A stretch of DNA of 64,000 nucleotides from Mycteria americana. Taxonomy: Eukaryota > Chordata > Aves > Ciconiiformes > Ciconiidae. A program made the position numbers and the translations under genes. The stretch covers positions 744,001-808,000 of the forward strand of contig NW_027445626.1 of NCBI RefSeq assembly GCF_035582795.1. The letters run 5' to 3'. The number at the start of each line of letters is the position of its first letter. Position 1 is the stretch's first letter. A model generated the notes under the pieces. It was not told the origin of the DNA. It did no database searches and saw only the letters and a list, made by a program, of their open reading frames with translations. Positions 23,650 through 36,640 of this stretch are shown one piece after another.

Positions 23650-26110
23650 CTTGACACACATTGAAATTTCCCTCCTCACCAACCTGCCCCATTCTTCCTA
23701 AAGAGCCTGCTTCAATCCATGGCCACCCTCCAGTGATGTGAGCTACCTGGCTGTGTCTTGGGTATCTAAGTGAGAATATAGCTCAGGAATTGCCCACACT
23801 GTGTGCATTCCTGTCGAGGCACATCAGAGGTGTGCCCAGCCATGCTGATTTCCCTGCTGGAGAAATGAGATTGAGGGCTACTTGACAGGTGCCCACAAAC
23901 AGCCCTGGCTGAACCCTTTGCTTCACCTCCAACTTCCTTCTTCCATGTTTCCCCCCTCCCCTTTGGTCATCCTCCAACCCTCCCACACAAGAAGCCCACC
24001 TCTGTTTTCCCTTTGCCCACTGGCCCTGGCTTTGCTTGCCTGGTGCCCTCCGTTGGTGTGTCTGGGATGGCTGTATTGCGAATTCTTACTTTGCTCTGCA
24101 AGTCCGTTAGACTAGGGCCTCCTTTTATTATCCGTCTTGTCCTGCAGTTCCTCATGCTGCCATCTTGTTAGAGGCACCACAGGACAGGGTGGCCAACAGA
24201 AACCTCACCAAGTTTTACAAGGAGAAGTGGCCAGTCCTGCATCAGGAGCAGAATAACCTCATGTATCAAGGCAAGCTTGGAGCTGACCGGCTGAGGAGTG
24301 AGCCTGAGGAGAAGGCGTGGTTGCTACAAGGGATGCTATAGGAAGCCAGTGCAGCATGTTGACCACGAATCAGGCCAGCTGCATATGGGGCTGAATTAGG
24401 AGGAGTGTGGCCACCCAGACAAAAGGAGTTAGCTCCTCCCTTGACTCAGCAGGGGTGTGGCCACATCTGAACTAATCTGTGCTGGGGTGGGGCTCCATGT
24501 TCTGCAGGAGTAGGGAGGACCTGGAGAAGGTGCAGAGGACATCTGCCAAGATGGGGTGAAGGGGCTGAATCCCATGACTTGTGTGCAGAGGCTGAGGGAC
24601 CTGGGCTGCTTTGGCCTCCTGACGTAGAGGCCAAGGACAATGTTGTCATGGCCTGCAGCTGCTTGAAGGGTGCTTTCAGAGAGGATGAAGATTTCCTTTG
24701 TAGAGGAAACAGCATGAGAAAGGAGAAGGTTTGGAGTCTGAGCCTGGGCATGAGGAAAAAGGAAATGTCACTTGAAGGGTAGTGCTGTGGTGCAACCGGG
24801 CACTGGGGGTGGTGGTGTTTGTCTGTGTTACAAATGCCCTGGGGCACCTTCCCCAGCTGTCCATGCCACCAAAGACAACAGACCAGCCTCCTCTCTCCTG
24901 TGTCTGCAAGTCTCCGCTGCCTTCCACAAGCCCTGACTCTGCACCAGCAACCCCCTGGTGTGAGTCCTCACCCTGCATGGTCAGGAAGCTCAGCTAACTT
25001 CAGTGTGTTCCTCTCCCAAGTAGTTTCCAGCCCACCCCATCCCTATCTGGTGGTCCCCAGCACTTTCCGTCCCCTACCCATCTATCTCTTTCCTGTCCAG
25101 CCCAGAAAAGCAGCCCATTCTGGGCTGACCCCATGGCAGTGCCCATTGATGGGTACTGCAAAGCTCTGCACACTCAACCCCACAGCCCCAGCCCCTCTGA
25201 AGCTCACAGTAGCTCCTGCCAGAGAGGCAGAGAGGTGTCTCAGTCCCAGGGCTGAGGGCCAGCCATGGCATGAGGAGATGGAGGCCAGTGTCTGCTCCTG
25301 TCTCCAAGACAGCCTTATTGTCCATGGCCAGCAAACCCCTCTGTGCCAGCCCCACTCCCAGGAAAAGGCTCCTGGCCCAGGGCATCCTCAGGCTGCTCCA
25401 GCCACCCAAGCAATAGAGAAGCCTGCCCGAGCTGGTGCATTCAGAAATAGATATCTCTTTGTCATTTATTCCCTCCTAGAAGCATAGAGTTGCTGCTTTC
25501 CCTTCTCCAGAGACGTTCCTGCCCCCAGAGAGCCTTTCACCAGGGAAGTTTGTCCATGCTGGCCTGACTTGCCGCTCCTTCCTCCTCCCTGTGCCCTCCA
25601 CAGGGTCCCGTGCTGTTGGTATTGCTCTGCAGAGCGAGCGGGCTGTGGTGCCTGAAAGCCATGGGGTGAGAGTCCCAGGCAGATCCCTGTTGATCATTCA
25701 CCATCTCCGGGGGAGCTGGGCACCCACAGGTGAAGGCTCAGCCCAGGCCCATTCTCTAACACATTGCCACATGCCCTCCTCCCCTCATCCCATGGGGAGA
25801 ACCCAAGCAAAACAGCATGGCATTGTGGGGGCAATTTCTTCAGCCTGAGCTCAGCTTTGGAAGAAGAGCCCAACCTCCAGACACCACCATGAGGAAATCC
25901 CCTTTTATTACAGAGGTGCGACACGAGAAGCCAGCTGTACCATTGTGCCAGACACATGTGAACAGGCCTCTGGGTCAGACAGGCTGGGTTCATGCCTCTG
26001 GGGAAGTGGAGTCGATGCAGACATGGACAAACATGGACATCACAGAAAAAATGCCCAAAGCACAGGAGGTTCCCAAGATGAATTTGAAATCACTTCTGAA
26101 GAGACGTGAG
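23650..26110. other. Left-arm flank 3' of the OR relic, no gene recognised
   Basis: Matched base for base, with small changes, by right-arm 55,140-57,600. No domain or intact ORF is shared in a way that suggests coding. Confidence 0.45.
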
Positions 26111-26114
26111 CAGG

Positions 26115-27067
26115 CTATTGCTGCTGAGAAAGAGCTGATTGAATCAGCTTCTTGAATGTGTCTTTAAGCACCTGGTTCCTCATGCTGTAGATGAGGGGGT
26201 TCACGGCTGGAGGCACCACTGAGTACAGAACTGCCACCACCATATCCAGCAATGGGGAGGAAATGGAGGGGGGCTTCAGGTAGGCAACCATGACAGTGCT
26301 AATAAACAAAGAGACCACGGCCAGGTGAGGGAGGCACATGGAAAAGGCTTTGTGTCGTCCCTGCTCAGAGGGGATCTTCAGCACTGCCCTGAAGATCTGC
26401 ACATAGGACAGCACAATGAAAACAAACCACACAAAATCCACAAATATACTAACCACAATAACCCACACTTCCCGGAGGTAAGCATCTGAGCAGGAGAGCT
26501 TGAGGATCTGGGGGATTTCACAGAAGAACTGGTCCAGGGCATTGCCTTGGCAGAGAGGTATTGAAAATGTATTGGCAGTGTGCAGCACAGCATAGAGAAA
26601 CCAACTGCCCCAGGCAGCTGCTGCCATGTGGACACAAGCTCTGCTGCCCACGAGGGTCCCATAGTGCAGGGGTTTGCAGATGGCCATATAGCGGTCATAG
26701 GACATGATGGTGAGGAGAGAAAACTCTGCTGACATGAAAAAGACAAACAGAAAGACCTGGGCAGCACATCCCATGTAGGAGATGGCCTTGCTGTCCCACA
26801 GGGAATTGGCCATGGCTTTGGGGACAGTGGTGGAAATGGAGGCCAGGTCGAGGAGAGAGAGGTTGAGGAAGAAGAAGTACATGGGGCTGTGGAGGTGGTG
26901 GTTGCAGACTACAGCGGTGATGATGAGTCCATTGCCCAGGAGGGCAGCCAGGTAGATGCCCAGGAAGAGCCAGAAGTGCAAGAGCTGCAGCTCACGTGTG
27001 TCTGCAAATGCCAGGAGGAGGAACTCGGTGATAGAGCTGCCATTGGATATTTGCTGCCTCCAGGCAT
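26115..27067 (-). pseudogene. OR14-like olfactory receptor pseudogene, left arm
   Basis: Seven-helix receptor sequence of the bird-expanded OR14-like type: GNG in TM1, PMYFF in TM2, MSYDRYMAICKPLHY after TM3, KAFSMCLPHL in TM6 and NPLIYSMRNQ in TM7. The frame is open from about codon 10 to the stop at 26115. Relative to the spacer copy, one base is missing within 20 bases after the ancestral ATG (27067), so the start is out of frame. No in-frame ATG exists before PMYFF. It would be non-coding unless an upstream exon restores the start. Confidence 0.82.
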
Positions 27068-27069
27068 GG

Positions 27070-30000
27070 GGACCCGTCTATTTCCTTTATATCCACCCCT
27101 CTATTTCCCTTTCCTAGGACACCTTCCTTCAGCTCCATGGCTGAAGCTCTGGTTTGGTGCTGGTTGAATGTGGCGTGAGGAGCTGGGCCTCTGGCCACTG
27201 GCTGCTGAGGTGTCAGCCCTGCTCTGCAGCAGTGAGTTCATGGGAATGGTGGAAGCAGCGGCCAGTCCTGGTGTTCAACTTTGTCCTATGAATCCACCCA
27301 TAACAGAAGGGCTTGTCAACATCTGAATCCCAGTGCTAAGGAATGAAGATTGCAGAAAGCAGACTGAAATTTGTTGTGTTGTTTGTTTTTTTTTTTAAAT
27401 TTGGGGGAAATTTTTATATTATTCCCCCCATCTGATTTGAGGATTGTACTGGGATGTCCTAGTATTTCTGTTGCCCTCAGGGAGAACTGACAGAATCCTG
27501 CAAGGCAAGAGGATTGCCATTGGATTAGAGCAGAGTGAGGGGCCCTGGTCTGTCCTTCAGACCGAGATGCCTTGGGCTTGCACCTTTCTGAGACTGAGGG
27601 CGATCACACTGCTCTGTTTGCGTGAAAAGCCAGCAGACACTGCTGAGAGCAGAGGGTTCCACTGCAGACTGCTAGATGTCTCACCCTTTCTCAACATCTC
27701 AGCAACCCACTTCTAGCCAAGGACACACATGGCTCATTTCACCAACCCAACAGCATTTCCTTGGTCATAGCAGCACTGTGCTTACGGGATGGTATGGGAC
27801 AGATTTGCATTCTTGAGGGCAGCTCACAGCATGGGGAAGATACCAAAAGGAGATCCGTAAGATTTTTCATGATGGTATGTCACTAAGGGAAAACCAGCTC
27901 ATTCCCCAGCCCCACAGGCTGCATTGCCCACAGCCTCACAGATGAGAGGAAAGCTGGGACACTTGTTCCCATGGACACACCTGCACAAAAGGACCCACAA
28001 GATCAGTGTGTGACTCTGCAGCTGAAACTCCCATCCCCAGAGAGCCTGACAGCAAGAACAGGATAACAACAGCAATAACACAGACAAGTGGAGAAACAAG
28101 GAAAAATACAGTGAGGGTCTGGCTGAGAGAGGCGAGGGGAGAGGCAGCCAGGCACTCAGGACAGCGTTGCCCTTACCCAGCTGTGCACGCCACCTCCCAG
28201 ACACCAACATTGCCAGGCAGTTGGTGTCAGCCCCTGTGCTCTGCAGAGGGAAGTGGGCATGTGGCTGGAGAGCTGCAGCACGGCTCTGCTGGAGCTGTGG
28301 CTGCAGAGGAGGTGGTTCATGCCTTGGACCCCACAGCCCTGAGGGCAGAGGCTTTGCTGGGTGGGAGAGGAGGCAAGGGGGCTTGCTCAGAGGAAGGGGT
28401 CTGTGATGGAGGGGATGTTACAGAGTTTTCTGAATTCTCCTTCCCACAGCATATCTGTTTTAAGTTTCCTCTCCTTCCCTGATCGTAACCCTGCTGCCTG
28501 GAGATTTTCCTCCTGGGAAGTGATTCCCTCGGCCATGTCTTTTCCCTGTCAGCACTCACAGACCCCATCCCAACCTCTGTGCACTCACCTCGGCCTACAG
28601 AAACCTGCCTGTTTGCAGGGCACTGCCTGGGCACGTGTTCCTGTTTGGAGGTTCAAAAGGGCGGGTGAGAACAGCCCTGATGGGTCCAGCAAACGTGATG
28701 TTGGTGCTGTCCATAGGTAGAGGAATGGCTGAAGGCACTTTAGGAGGCTATTAGCAGACCTGCTGACCCCTCAAAGTTACAGCTCAGAAGTCTCAATGAC
28801 TTGTCCAAGCTTGACAGGTCCTTTTCTATTTCTCTTTCCCTCCCCCACCCCCAGCCCTGCTCCTGTTCCCTGCCCTCCAAGTAGGAAACTGAAAACACAG
28901 ACTCAGGAAATCTCTTTCTAGTAAATTCTGCCTTGACCTTCCTCTTGAAACACCCCCTTGGAATTTTCCTAGTGGTGATCTGGAGCTGTGAGCAGCCCTG
29001 AGTGACGCAGCAGACAGACCCTGCCCTGCCAGAAATTGTTCCTTCCACCCACAGCTTCTTTCTGCAGTGCCATGGGGAGCTCCCCGGGCAGGCTGAGTGC
29101 TGACCCTGGCAGGCGGCAGAGTCCCTGCCTGGGCACACAGCCCTCTGGGGCACAGGGACTCTGAAGGACAGCCCTGGGCACCCTGGGCTGCACACACACA
29201 CATTCACAGCCCTGTAGCTGTCCCTGGGAGAAGGCAGCTGAGATGCCCTGTCCCTCTGATGGTGCAGCAGGGAAGCCCTGCTCTGCAGCATGTCCTCCTC
29301 TACGCTAGAGGAACTGTGGAAGTCCTCCTGACTGTGGGATGTGCCAGCTTTTGGAGATCCTTCCACAAACTGCAGATACATTGCCTGTCATGCAGGTACT
29401 TACCATGTAGAGGGCTGTGAAGATTTCTCCCCCAGCAAGCTCTCAACTTTCCTCACAGCCCAGACTGCCTTTAAGCTCTCTCTGCCCTGCTCCTGTCCCC
29501 TCGGTGCCTGCAGGCTGTGCCCTCAGCCCTGCTGTGCTTTGCAGAGCTGCTGCTCCTGGGCAGAGCTGTCTCTCTGCAGCTCTGCCCACTTGCCATGAGC
29601 TCCCTCTGTCCCAGGAGCCCGGCCCAGCTCAGCAGCAGAGGACCAGCCCAAGGTAGCAATTTCTCTGCCCCCTTGGGGTTCCCTTGATTTGTGGCTGGGG
29701 CTCCAGGGGAACCTCCTGTGGAACAAGCTGAAGGAATCACTGATGTTCCCTCTCTCAGCTGGGGAGAGACACTTCGTTCCAGCAGTGGCATTTCTCTGCT
29801 CAGAGACAGAGTTGGGTCGAAATATCAACTTTTCTTGGCCCATCATTAGACAGGACAGCCAGACAGACACAGGCAGGGATCTCTTTATGCCCTGCTGAGG
29901 GAAGGGATTCAGCTGAGTCAGTCAAGGCATCCTCTCCCTGGTTTGTAGTCCTGGGGCTGGAAGGGGACTCAGCTCCCTGCCATGCACACCACCAACCCAC

Positions 30001-30960
30001 AGGAGGTGGAATTCCTCTTGCCTCTCTTCAGGTGGTCATTCAATAGACACCTGCATGTGAGCTCCTTCTCTCAGCTCCCATGGAAATTAATGGTGATGGA
30101 GGCCAGGAGTGAGCTGTTCAGATGCAAATGTCTGGTGACATTTGAGGGGCCAGAGGTGGTCAAAGATATGTGCAGGTAATAGAGACAGATCGAAGATATG
30201 TGCAGGCAGATGTAGAGACAGGACACCACCTGGGGGCATCTTCTTGGAGGCTCTTGGGAGTTTCCTGTGGCCAAGTGAAATGACAGCTGATGCCCAAATT
30301 AAGGGCAACTGAACCTGTCCCCACTCATTATGTTCTGGGTGGCCTATATCCATATGATGGAATGAAGTCATATGCCATATGAGAGCCCAGTCTCACTCTT
30401 CCTTCTTCTCCATCTGTTGGATTTACTAGGTCTCCACTCACTGCATTGGCAGTTGCCTCATGTTCATCCCCACATTGCCTTTCAGAATTCAGGGTATCTA
30501 CTCACTTTAATGTTCCAATCCAGGCCCACAGAGCTCCCTGAGATGCCAGGGCTGGCAGGGACAGCACAGGACCTGCAGGAAAGCAATTCCCACTCAGGGC
30601 GGGTGCGTGACAGACACCCCTGACAGCATTGCAGGGAGTGCGATTGATGCCTGTGTGCCAGGGACTGTTGCCATCAGTCAGAGGCATCGGTCATCAGATG
30701 CCATCAGAGAAGCAAGGTCTGTCCCTTCTCTGGCACAACAGGTGCATGCATTGCCTGAACACAAAGCACCCCACACCGGGGTCTTTACTCACTCCCTTGA
30801 GGATTCCATCAAGGAACAGACCAATGATTTTAACAGTGTGCCTGCATACATCTTGTCTTCAAGGACAGCATAATCCAAGCACAGACATGCTTCCTATCAA
30901 AACTTAGTTGAAACTCAAAAGGGCATTCAAGGACATTAAGATGAGCTGTTGCTACCTCAG
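27070..30960. other. OR-unit 5' flank, left arm
   Basis: Matches right-arm 50,250-54,170 and, more weakly, spacer 36,700-39,870. ORFs differ in frame between the three copies, so the conservation reflects shared ancestry. Non-coding upstream exons of the receptor could be hidden here. A poly-T run lies near 27,385-27,400. Confidence 0.5.
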
Positions 30961-31029
30961 GAACAGCTAAAGAAGAGTCAGAAATACTGTGAGACCACTG
31001 CTACATTTGGTAAGAGTAGGTGTAGATAG

Positions 31030-32120
31030 ATGTGAGCTACTCCACGTCCTCTTTGCCTCAGTTCCCACCAGCGAGGTCTCCCAGGCCTTTGTGCTTTGAG
31101 GCAGAACTCTGGAGGAGAACAACCAGCAGTGGATGGGGATCAAGCCAGGGGTTACTTGAGCAAACTCCACCCTTACCACTGCATGGCACTGGAGGGGCTG
31201 CATCCAAAGGTGCTGAGAGAATGTTTTTCACCACTGGTTCATTATAATTGGAGTAAGAAAGGCACTCAGACTCTGTGAGGTATCATTTAAAATGCTGTTC
31301 ATCAGCACTAACACTATAAAGAGAGAATCATGCAGATAATCTCAGGTCCCTTTTAGATGGTGGGACCCCAGGTGGTGTAGCATTGAACAGGCCTCTGACC
31401 CACCCGCAGCATGCCATGCGGACCCCACCCATAGAAGACATTCCCCTGTTTGGATCATTCAAGCTGCTGTAGGAATTTCTTACCAAAAAAGAACTCTTCT
31501 CGTCATCTCTACAGTCTAACAGAAATGATGTTCTCATGAGAACTTCTTGCTGCCTTGTTAGCTACAGGCAAGGCCACGCAGGAGGCGTAAGGGCCAGTAC
31601 TGAGTGGGATCTGCCTGCAGGCTCCTGTGAGACAATGAGTTGCTGAAGTTGTCCTGCGGCCAAGGGCTCTGTTCTGCACAGCACAGGCGTGAAGGCCAGG
31701 CTGTACATGCAATGCCGCACAGCTCAATGGACAATGGTCTTCTGGTCAGGGTCACTGCTCAGGTTTGCCTGTTAGAAGTCTGCACTCCACCCTGGTGCCA
31801 GAGCTGAGCTGCTGCGGTCCAAATGTACATAGGCAGGAGGAGGTGGATCACAGGCAGGAGGAGCTGGAGCCCCATGGCTTTGGATTAAATGAGATGTGGT
31901 GGGACAGCTTGCTCATATGGGGTTCTGCAATGGAGGAACGCAGGCTCCGCTGGAGATACTGGCAGGCAGGATGCGTATGGGGGATGCCCCCTGTGTTGAG
32001 GGGATGGTCCCTGTGTTCTCTTCCTGTGGAGGAGGACAACCAGCGGTGGATGGGAATCAACTCAAGGGTGACTTGAGCAAACTCAACAGAAATGGAGATG
32101 GGTTTTTTGACCAGATCCCT
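31030..32120 (+). mobile_element. CR1 LINE fragments, left arm
   Basis: Near 31,080-31,260 is a CR1 RT-type stretch (LSKLHPYHCMALEGLHPKVLRE). Near 31,850-32,120 is an endonuclease-type stretch (NEMWWDSL..W..AMEER) followed by another linker. Order and gaps show that they are separate, rearranged pieces. The right arm mirrors both. Confidence 0.6.
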
Positions 32121-32269
32121 GAACGCAAGTATTGGTACGCCATGACACCTGAGATTCCATTTTTTTGGTCCAGAGGAGTACGATGCTGTTGTGCATGGAG
32201 TGATGCACTTCACTCGTAAGAGAGAAGCAAAAAAGTACTTGATTGATATAAAACAGTGCATAGAGGCCA

Positions 32270-32640
32270 GGATGAAACTGTCAGGGAGACCCTGCTGTTG
32301 AGTCCTGAGGTTCAGAAAGGACCCCCTTGCTTCCTGAACTCCTTCTCAGAGAGGAGTCTAGGTGCGGCTAGTTCCAGTCTTTGTGTCAGACTTGGTTAAT
32401 GATCCATGTCTAAAGGATTATATATGCACAATCAATCCTTTCTATCGCTTATCTAAGATTGCAATATTTAGCATGCTATTCGTCACTTACCGAGTATCTG
32501 TTGCAGCAAGGAATCTCTCAGTGTCGAGGACTAACCTTAAGAGGCGTCCCGGCTCAAGGGGAGATCCTGGTGTGCAGCCCGCTGCCATGCAGGAGAGCTC
32601 CAAGGGCTCTTGGGCTGCTCACTATTTATGGGGGTAAGAT
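32270..32640 (-). mobile_element. LTR fragment of the spacer ERV family, left arm
   Basis: The minus strand matches the part of the spacer LTR around 45,790-45,920 (the AGTCTGAGACTAA..TGGA, CTCTGAGAAGGAGTT and AAGCAAGGGGGTCC boxes). It lies downstream of the env fragment on the same strand, as in a provirus. Confidence 0.6.
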
Positions 32641-33800
32641 GATTGACTCATAGTCATATTTGCATACCAACCACAGATTTTAGTTTCTTCACTGTGGTTA
32701 GGTGGGCGCATTGCGCAATAACCCCTGGCTATTGTGTTGTTACCCGTTTCCCGAATCCACTTTGAGCCAGATGCAGCCATCGTGAGCACATGCATGTATT
32801 ACGACTGCCTCTGGTGGTTACCATTTGAGCAGGGTTACAGGAGATAAAGGTCAGGTTGGGGGGCCGGGGAGGTAACACACCGTCACACTGCACCCCATGC
32901 CTATAGTCAATTCATCTTATTCTCTACAGTGTGGTGGTACAGTCACCTCTTGCCGCTGTGCCATAAATAGTATATAGATAATTTATGCCTTTCAGACCCA
33001 GAGTAACTAGATAGTGAAGTATTGCTATTTGCTATGTATTAGCTTGTATGTTTTGGGTGGTTGGAGTTGGGTTATTTGTTTTATCATGTAGACACATCAG
33101 TGTTAGTTAGTAAAATCACAATGGGGTGTGATTTTAAAAGAGATTAAATGAGATTAAAAACTCCCGTTGCTGTTGGTGACCATCCCAGAAGAGTTTCCCA
33201 CCAATGGTGTTCCCCATCCTTCTTCACTCTTTCCAAGACATGGAATATCTCTTCTGTGTCATGATGAGCGGTGATCAGAGGTTTGTGGCCATTGTTTCAC
33301 ATGCATTCTGGCAGTTGACACAGGTCATCGTGTTGTAGTATTTTCTTCACCAATGTAAGATTCATTCTGATGAGGGCAGGCAATAAATCGTGACTCAATG
33401 TATAATTAGATCATAACAGTTGATAAGACCTAACAGGAGCTGAATAACTGAAGTCACATCCCATCATTTTTGAAAAGTTACAAACACAAATATGTGAGCG
33501 GTCGCTTGTATCTACACTAATGTTATCTAGGAATATAAAATCACAAAGAATGCTCATACAAAGACTATTGATGGGGTAAGATGATTTACTCATAGTCATA
33601 TTTACGTACCAACCACAGATTCTAGTTTCTGCAGTGGGTGCATTGCACAATAGCCCTCGGCTATTGTGTTCTTATCTGTCTCCTGAATTCACTTTGAGTC
33701 GGATGCAGCCATCATGCGCAGATGCATCCATTATGACCACCAGTGCTAGTTATCACTGGAGCAGGGTTACAGGAGACAAAGGTTGGGGGCGGGGGAAGCA
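32635..33800. repeat. Direct repeat pair (about 240 bp) around env fragment, left arm
   Basis: A block beginning ACTCATAGTCATATTT and ending at GAGCAGGGTTACAGGAGA occurs at about 32,640-32,880 and again at 33,575-33,800 in the same direction. The copies differ by several substitutions and a short deletion. The mirrored pair is at 47,395-47,620 and 48,300-48,540 in the right arm. Confidence 0.7.
33110..33575 (-). pseudogene. ERV env fragment, left arm
   Basis: The minus strand is clearly related to the 3' part of the spacer env (around 44,190-44,600): the ICVCNF..MGCDF box, a YTL..DLLP stretch and a histidine-rich segment. In-frame stops and a deletion make it a relic. It ends without the membrane anchor. 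Confidence 0.7.
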
Positions 33801-33819
33801 GGGTAGGCCAAAGCATCTC

Positions 33820-34630
33820 AGTGGAGACAAGTGATTGCTCTGCCTTGAGTAGAAAAGGAAGCCTGGACAATTGCACCCGAGCTGTCCAATGCTAGGGAGA
33901 ATGAGAAATGAGTAGGTCTGGATACTGTAGAGGCTACAAAGGACATGCTCCTGCAACCCAGAGATGGTGGGATGAATGCAGATTTGGCTATTCAAAAGAG
34001 AGTCTTTCATTCACTTTTTCTCTTTGCTTCCCTCTGTGAATTGAGGCAACTTGTGACTTCAGCATGGGACTTGCTGTGTGCCAAGACTGAATATGGACAA
34101 ACAGAGTCGGAAGCAGGGAGTGCTTTTGGGTTTCTTGGGATCTGTGCTTGACACAAAAATGTGTTTTCTATAGGTCTAAGGCTATCCACTGTGGAGAGTG
34201 GACTTCAGGGGAAGTAATGTGCACTTCATAGACAGCAGAGGAGCACATTTTATTTTTTATTGCACCATGCCTTCCTTTGGTTTTGTCTTTTGGCAATTAA
34301 GAAACATCCTTCTGTGTCTGGGTGCAGCTCGTTCCCCAAGTAAAGCAGGTGGAAACTGGTGCCAATGGGCTGAAACATGCAGCTACAGACTGTAGTGGAG
34401 AAAGCTCAGATGTGAACAAAGGTGCTGTAAATCCCAGGTGCCTGATGAGAGACATGTGGGGTTGGAGGGAGGGACAAAGGTTGCCCATAGAGTGTCTGAC
34501 ACACAGGGTCTTGACTTCAGTCTTGAATATGTTTGCTTTCAATGTCATTTGGAGATTGCTATTGCCCTTAACGCGTAAGCAGACAAATGAAGAAAAGGGG
34601 AAGAAAATGAAATCCTTTCTTTCTGTTTTT
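33820..34630. other. Left-arm sequence, no gene recognised
   Basis: Mirrored at 46,560-47,390. AT-richer than the flanks, with no motif. It may be unrecognised repeat. Confidence 0.4.
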
Positions 34631-34939
34631 CACTATTGAAATCTTTTCACTTCTGAAATCTCTCTAATTAACCACATAAGACCTGGGGAATGAAGAAAAT
34701 TATGCCCAGAGAGTTGGCTTCTTAGGGCATTTTGTATGTGAATGAGCCCTGTGGTGCCAAGTTCCTGAACTGCAGATGCTAAAAGTGGAACGAACTGGCC
34801 TCTAGAGAAGTAAAAGTCAGCAGCAAACCTCCAAGTTTCTGAAGGTGTTAGCAGTTCCCAGTGAGAGCCATCCCTGAAGAGACCATGGAGGGAATGAGCA
34901 GACAAATCTCCTGCTGTTGCCCCCATAATCCAAGGGGAA

Positions 34940-35830
34940 TTGAAGTTGGGCCAGAGCATTGATCTGCTTGAGAGTAGGAAGGCTCTGCAGAGGGACCCGG
35001 GCAGGCTTTATCAATGGGCTGAGGCCAATTGTATGAGGTTCAACAACGCTAAGTGCTGGGTCCTGCACTTGGGTCACAACAACCCCATGCAATGCTCCAG
35101 GCTTGGGGAAGGGTGGCTGGAAAGATGCCTGGTGGAGAAGGACTTGGGGGCGTTGGTCGATAGCCAGCTGAATATGAGGCAGCACTGTGCCCAGGTAGCC
35201 AAGAAGGCCAAGAGCATCCTGGCTTGTGTCAGAAATAGTGTGGCCAGCAGGACTAGGGAAGTGATCATCATTTTGTGATCGGCACTGTTAAGGCTGCAGC
35301 TCAAATACTGTGTTCACTTTTGGGCCCCTCACTACAAGAAAGACATTGAGGTGCTGGAGCGTGTCCAAAGAGCAACGAAGCTGGTGAAGGGTCTGGAGCA
35401 CAAGTGTGACGACGAGCGGCTGAGGGAACTGGGGTTCCTTAGTCTGGAGAAAAGGAGGCTGAGGGGAGACCTTCTCGCTCTCTACAGCTACCTGAAAGGA
35501 GGTTGTAGTGAAGTGGGTGTCAGTCTCTTCTCCCAAGTAACAAGTGACAGGACAAGAAGAAATGGCCTCAAGTTGCACCAGGGGAAGTTTAGATTGGGCA
35601 TTAGGAAAAATTTCTTCACCGAAAAGGTTGTCAAGCATTGGAACAGACTGCCCAGGGAAGTGGTTGAGTCACCACCCCTGGAGGTATTTAGAAGACATGC
35701 AGAGGTGGTGGTTAGGGACAGGGTTTAGTGGTGGACTGGGCAGTGCTAGGTTAACACCTGGACCTGATGATCTTAAAGGTCTTTTCCAACCTAAATGATT
35801 CTATGTTGCTATCATTCTATGATTCTACTT
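34940..35830 (+). mobile_element. CR1 LINE 3' end at inner edge of left arm
   Basis: From about 34,955 the plus strand follows CR1 ORF2: LLESRKALQRDPGRL, AEANCMRFNNAKC, then the ERVQ..KLVKGLE and [16 protein letters not shown] parts. It continues into the CR1 3' end with the ATTCTATGATTCTA tail near 35,800-35,825. Just before it, CCCCCATAATCCAAGGGGAA is also CR1, so an internal deletion joins distant CR1 parts at about 34,940. Confidence 0.85.
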
Positions 35831-35959
35831 TTTGCCCATCCCTCTGGCCTGGCTATGCCCTTTGGGATGGCAGCCGTGCCCTCCAGTGTACTGTCTCCTC
35901 TCCTCAATATCGTTTCATCTACAAGTGCTATGAAAAAGAACTCTCTCATCTCCTCCAGA

Positions 35960-36640
35960 TCATTAAAACCACGTTAAATAGGGCAAGTGGCAGGACAGAC
36001 CCTCACAGGAGCCTTCTAGCTAGGTGCCTCCAGGCAGACTACCACACATTGACCACATCCCTCTGAGCCCCACCAGCCATCTGGTTATTTACCCCTCCTC
36101 TTATGCACCCATGCAGGCCATAATACCCTAACGTGGGCACAAGAATATTGTGGGGGATGATGTTGAAAACTTCACTGACTTCCAGGTTAAAAGACAAGCA
36201 CTGCTCTCCCTGTGTCCAGCCAGCCTGTTCTTTCATTCCCGAAAGCAAAGAGGATGGCAAGACACAAGCTGCCCTGGGTCAAACCAGTCCGCTTCTTTTT
36301 GAGACACCCAGAAATGGGATCTGAGTGGACACACTCTGGGGCACAGCCTTGAGTTTCACTGCTCCTCTGCTGGGCATTTTGGAAAGGTGCATGCAATGTT
36401 TGGGTGCTGCCAGTCATCAGGGAGTCCCCCCAGTCTCCATGACCTTATAAAGGTGACGGAGAGTGTCCTCACTGTGAGATTGGCTTGCCCTCTCAGCTCC
36501 CTGGGATGCCTCCCCTCCTGTCCTGGAAAGGATTGCATTTGCTCAAGCAACCCCTGACTTGATCCACATCCACCGCTGGCTGATCTCCTCCAGAGTCCTG
36601 CCCTAAGTCACAGAGGCCTGAGAGACCTTGCTGGGGAAGA
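35960..36640 (-). mobile_element. CR1 LINE fragments in spacer
   Basis: Minus-strand CR1 RT relics: FIRSWRLGGLPDDW near 36,480-36,420 and SEVFNIIPHNIL near 36,175-36,130, separated by unrelated sequence and stops. They begin the spacer copy of the OR unit, parallel to right-arm 49,870-50,100. Confidence 0.6.

Larger units (their letters stand above)
19240..34940 (+). repeat. Left arm of giant inverted repeat
   Basis: Landmarks read on the minus strand here recur on the plus strand at 46,240-62,050. Paired coordinates sum to 81,190-81,245 along the arm: OR gene 26115/55129, CR1 22243/58979, inner end 34633/46553. Small indels therefore account for all drift. Stretches compared by eye look well above 90% identical. 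A block at about 20,400-20,650 is found only in this arm. Confidence 0.88.
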
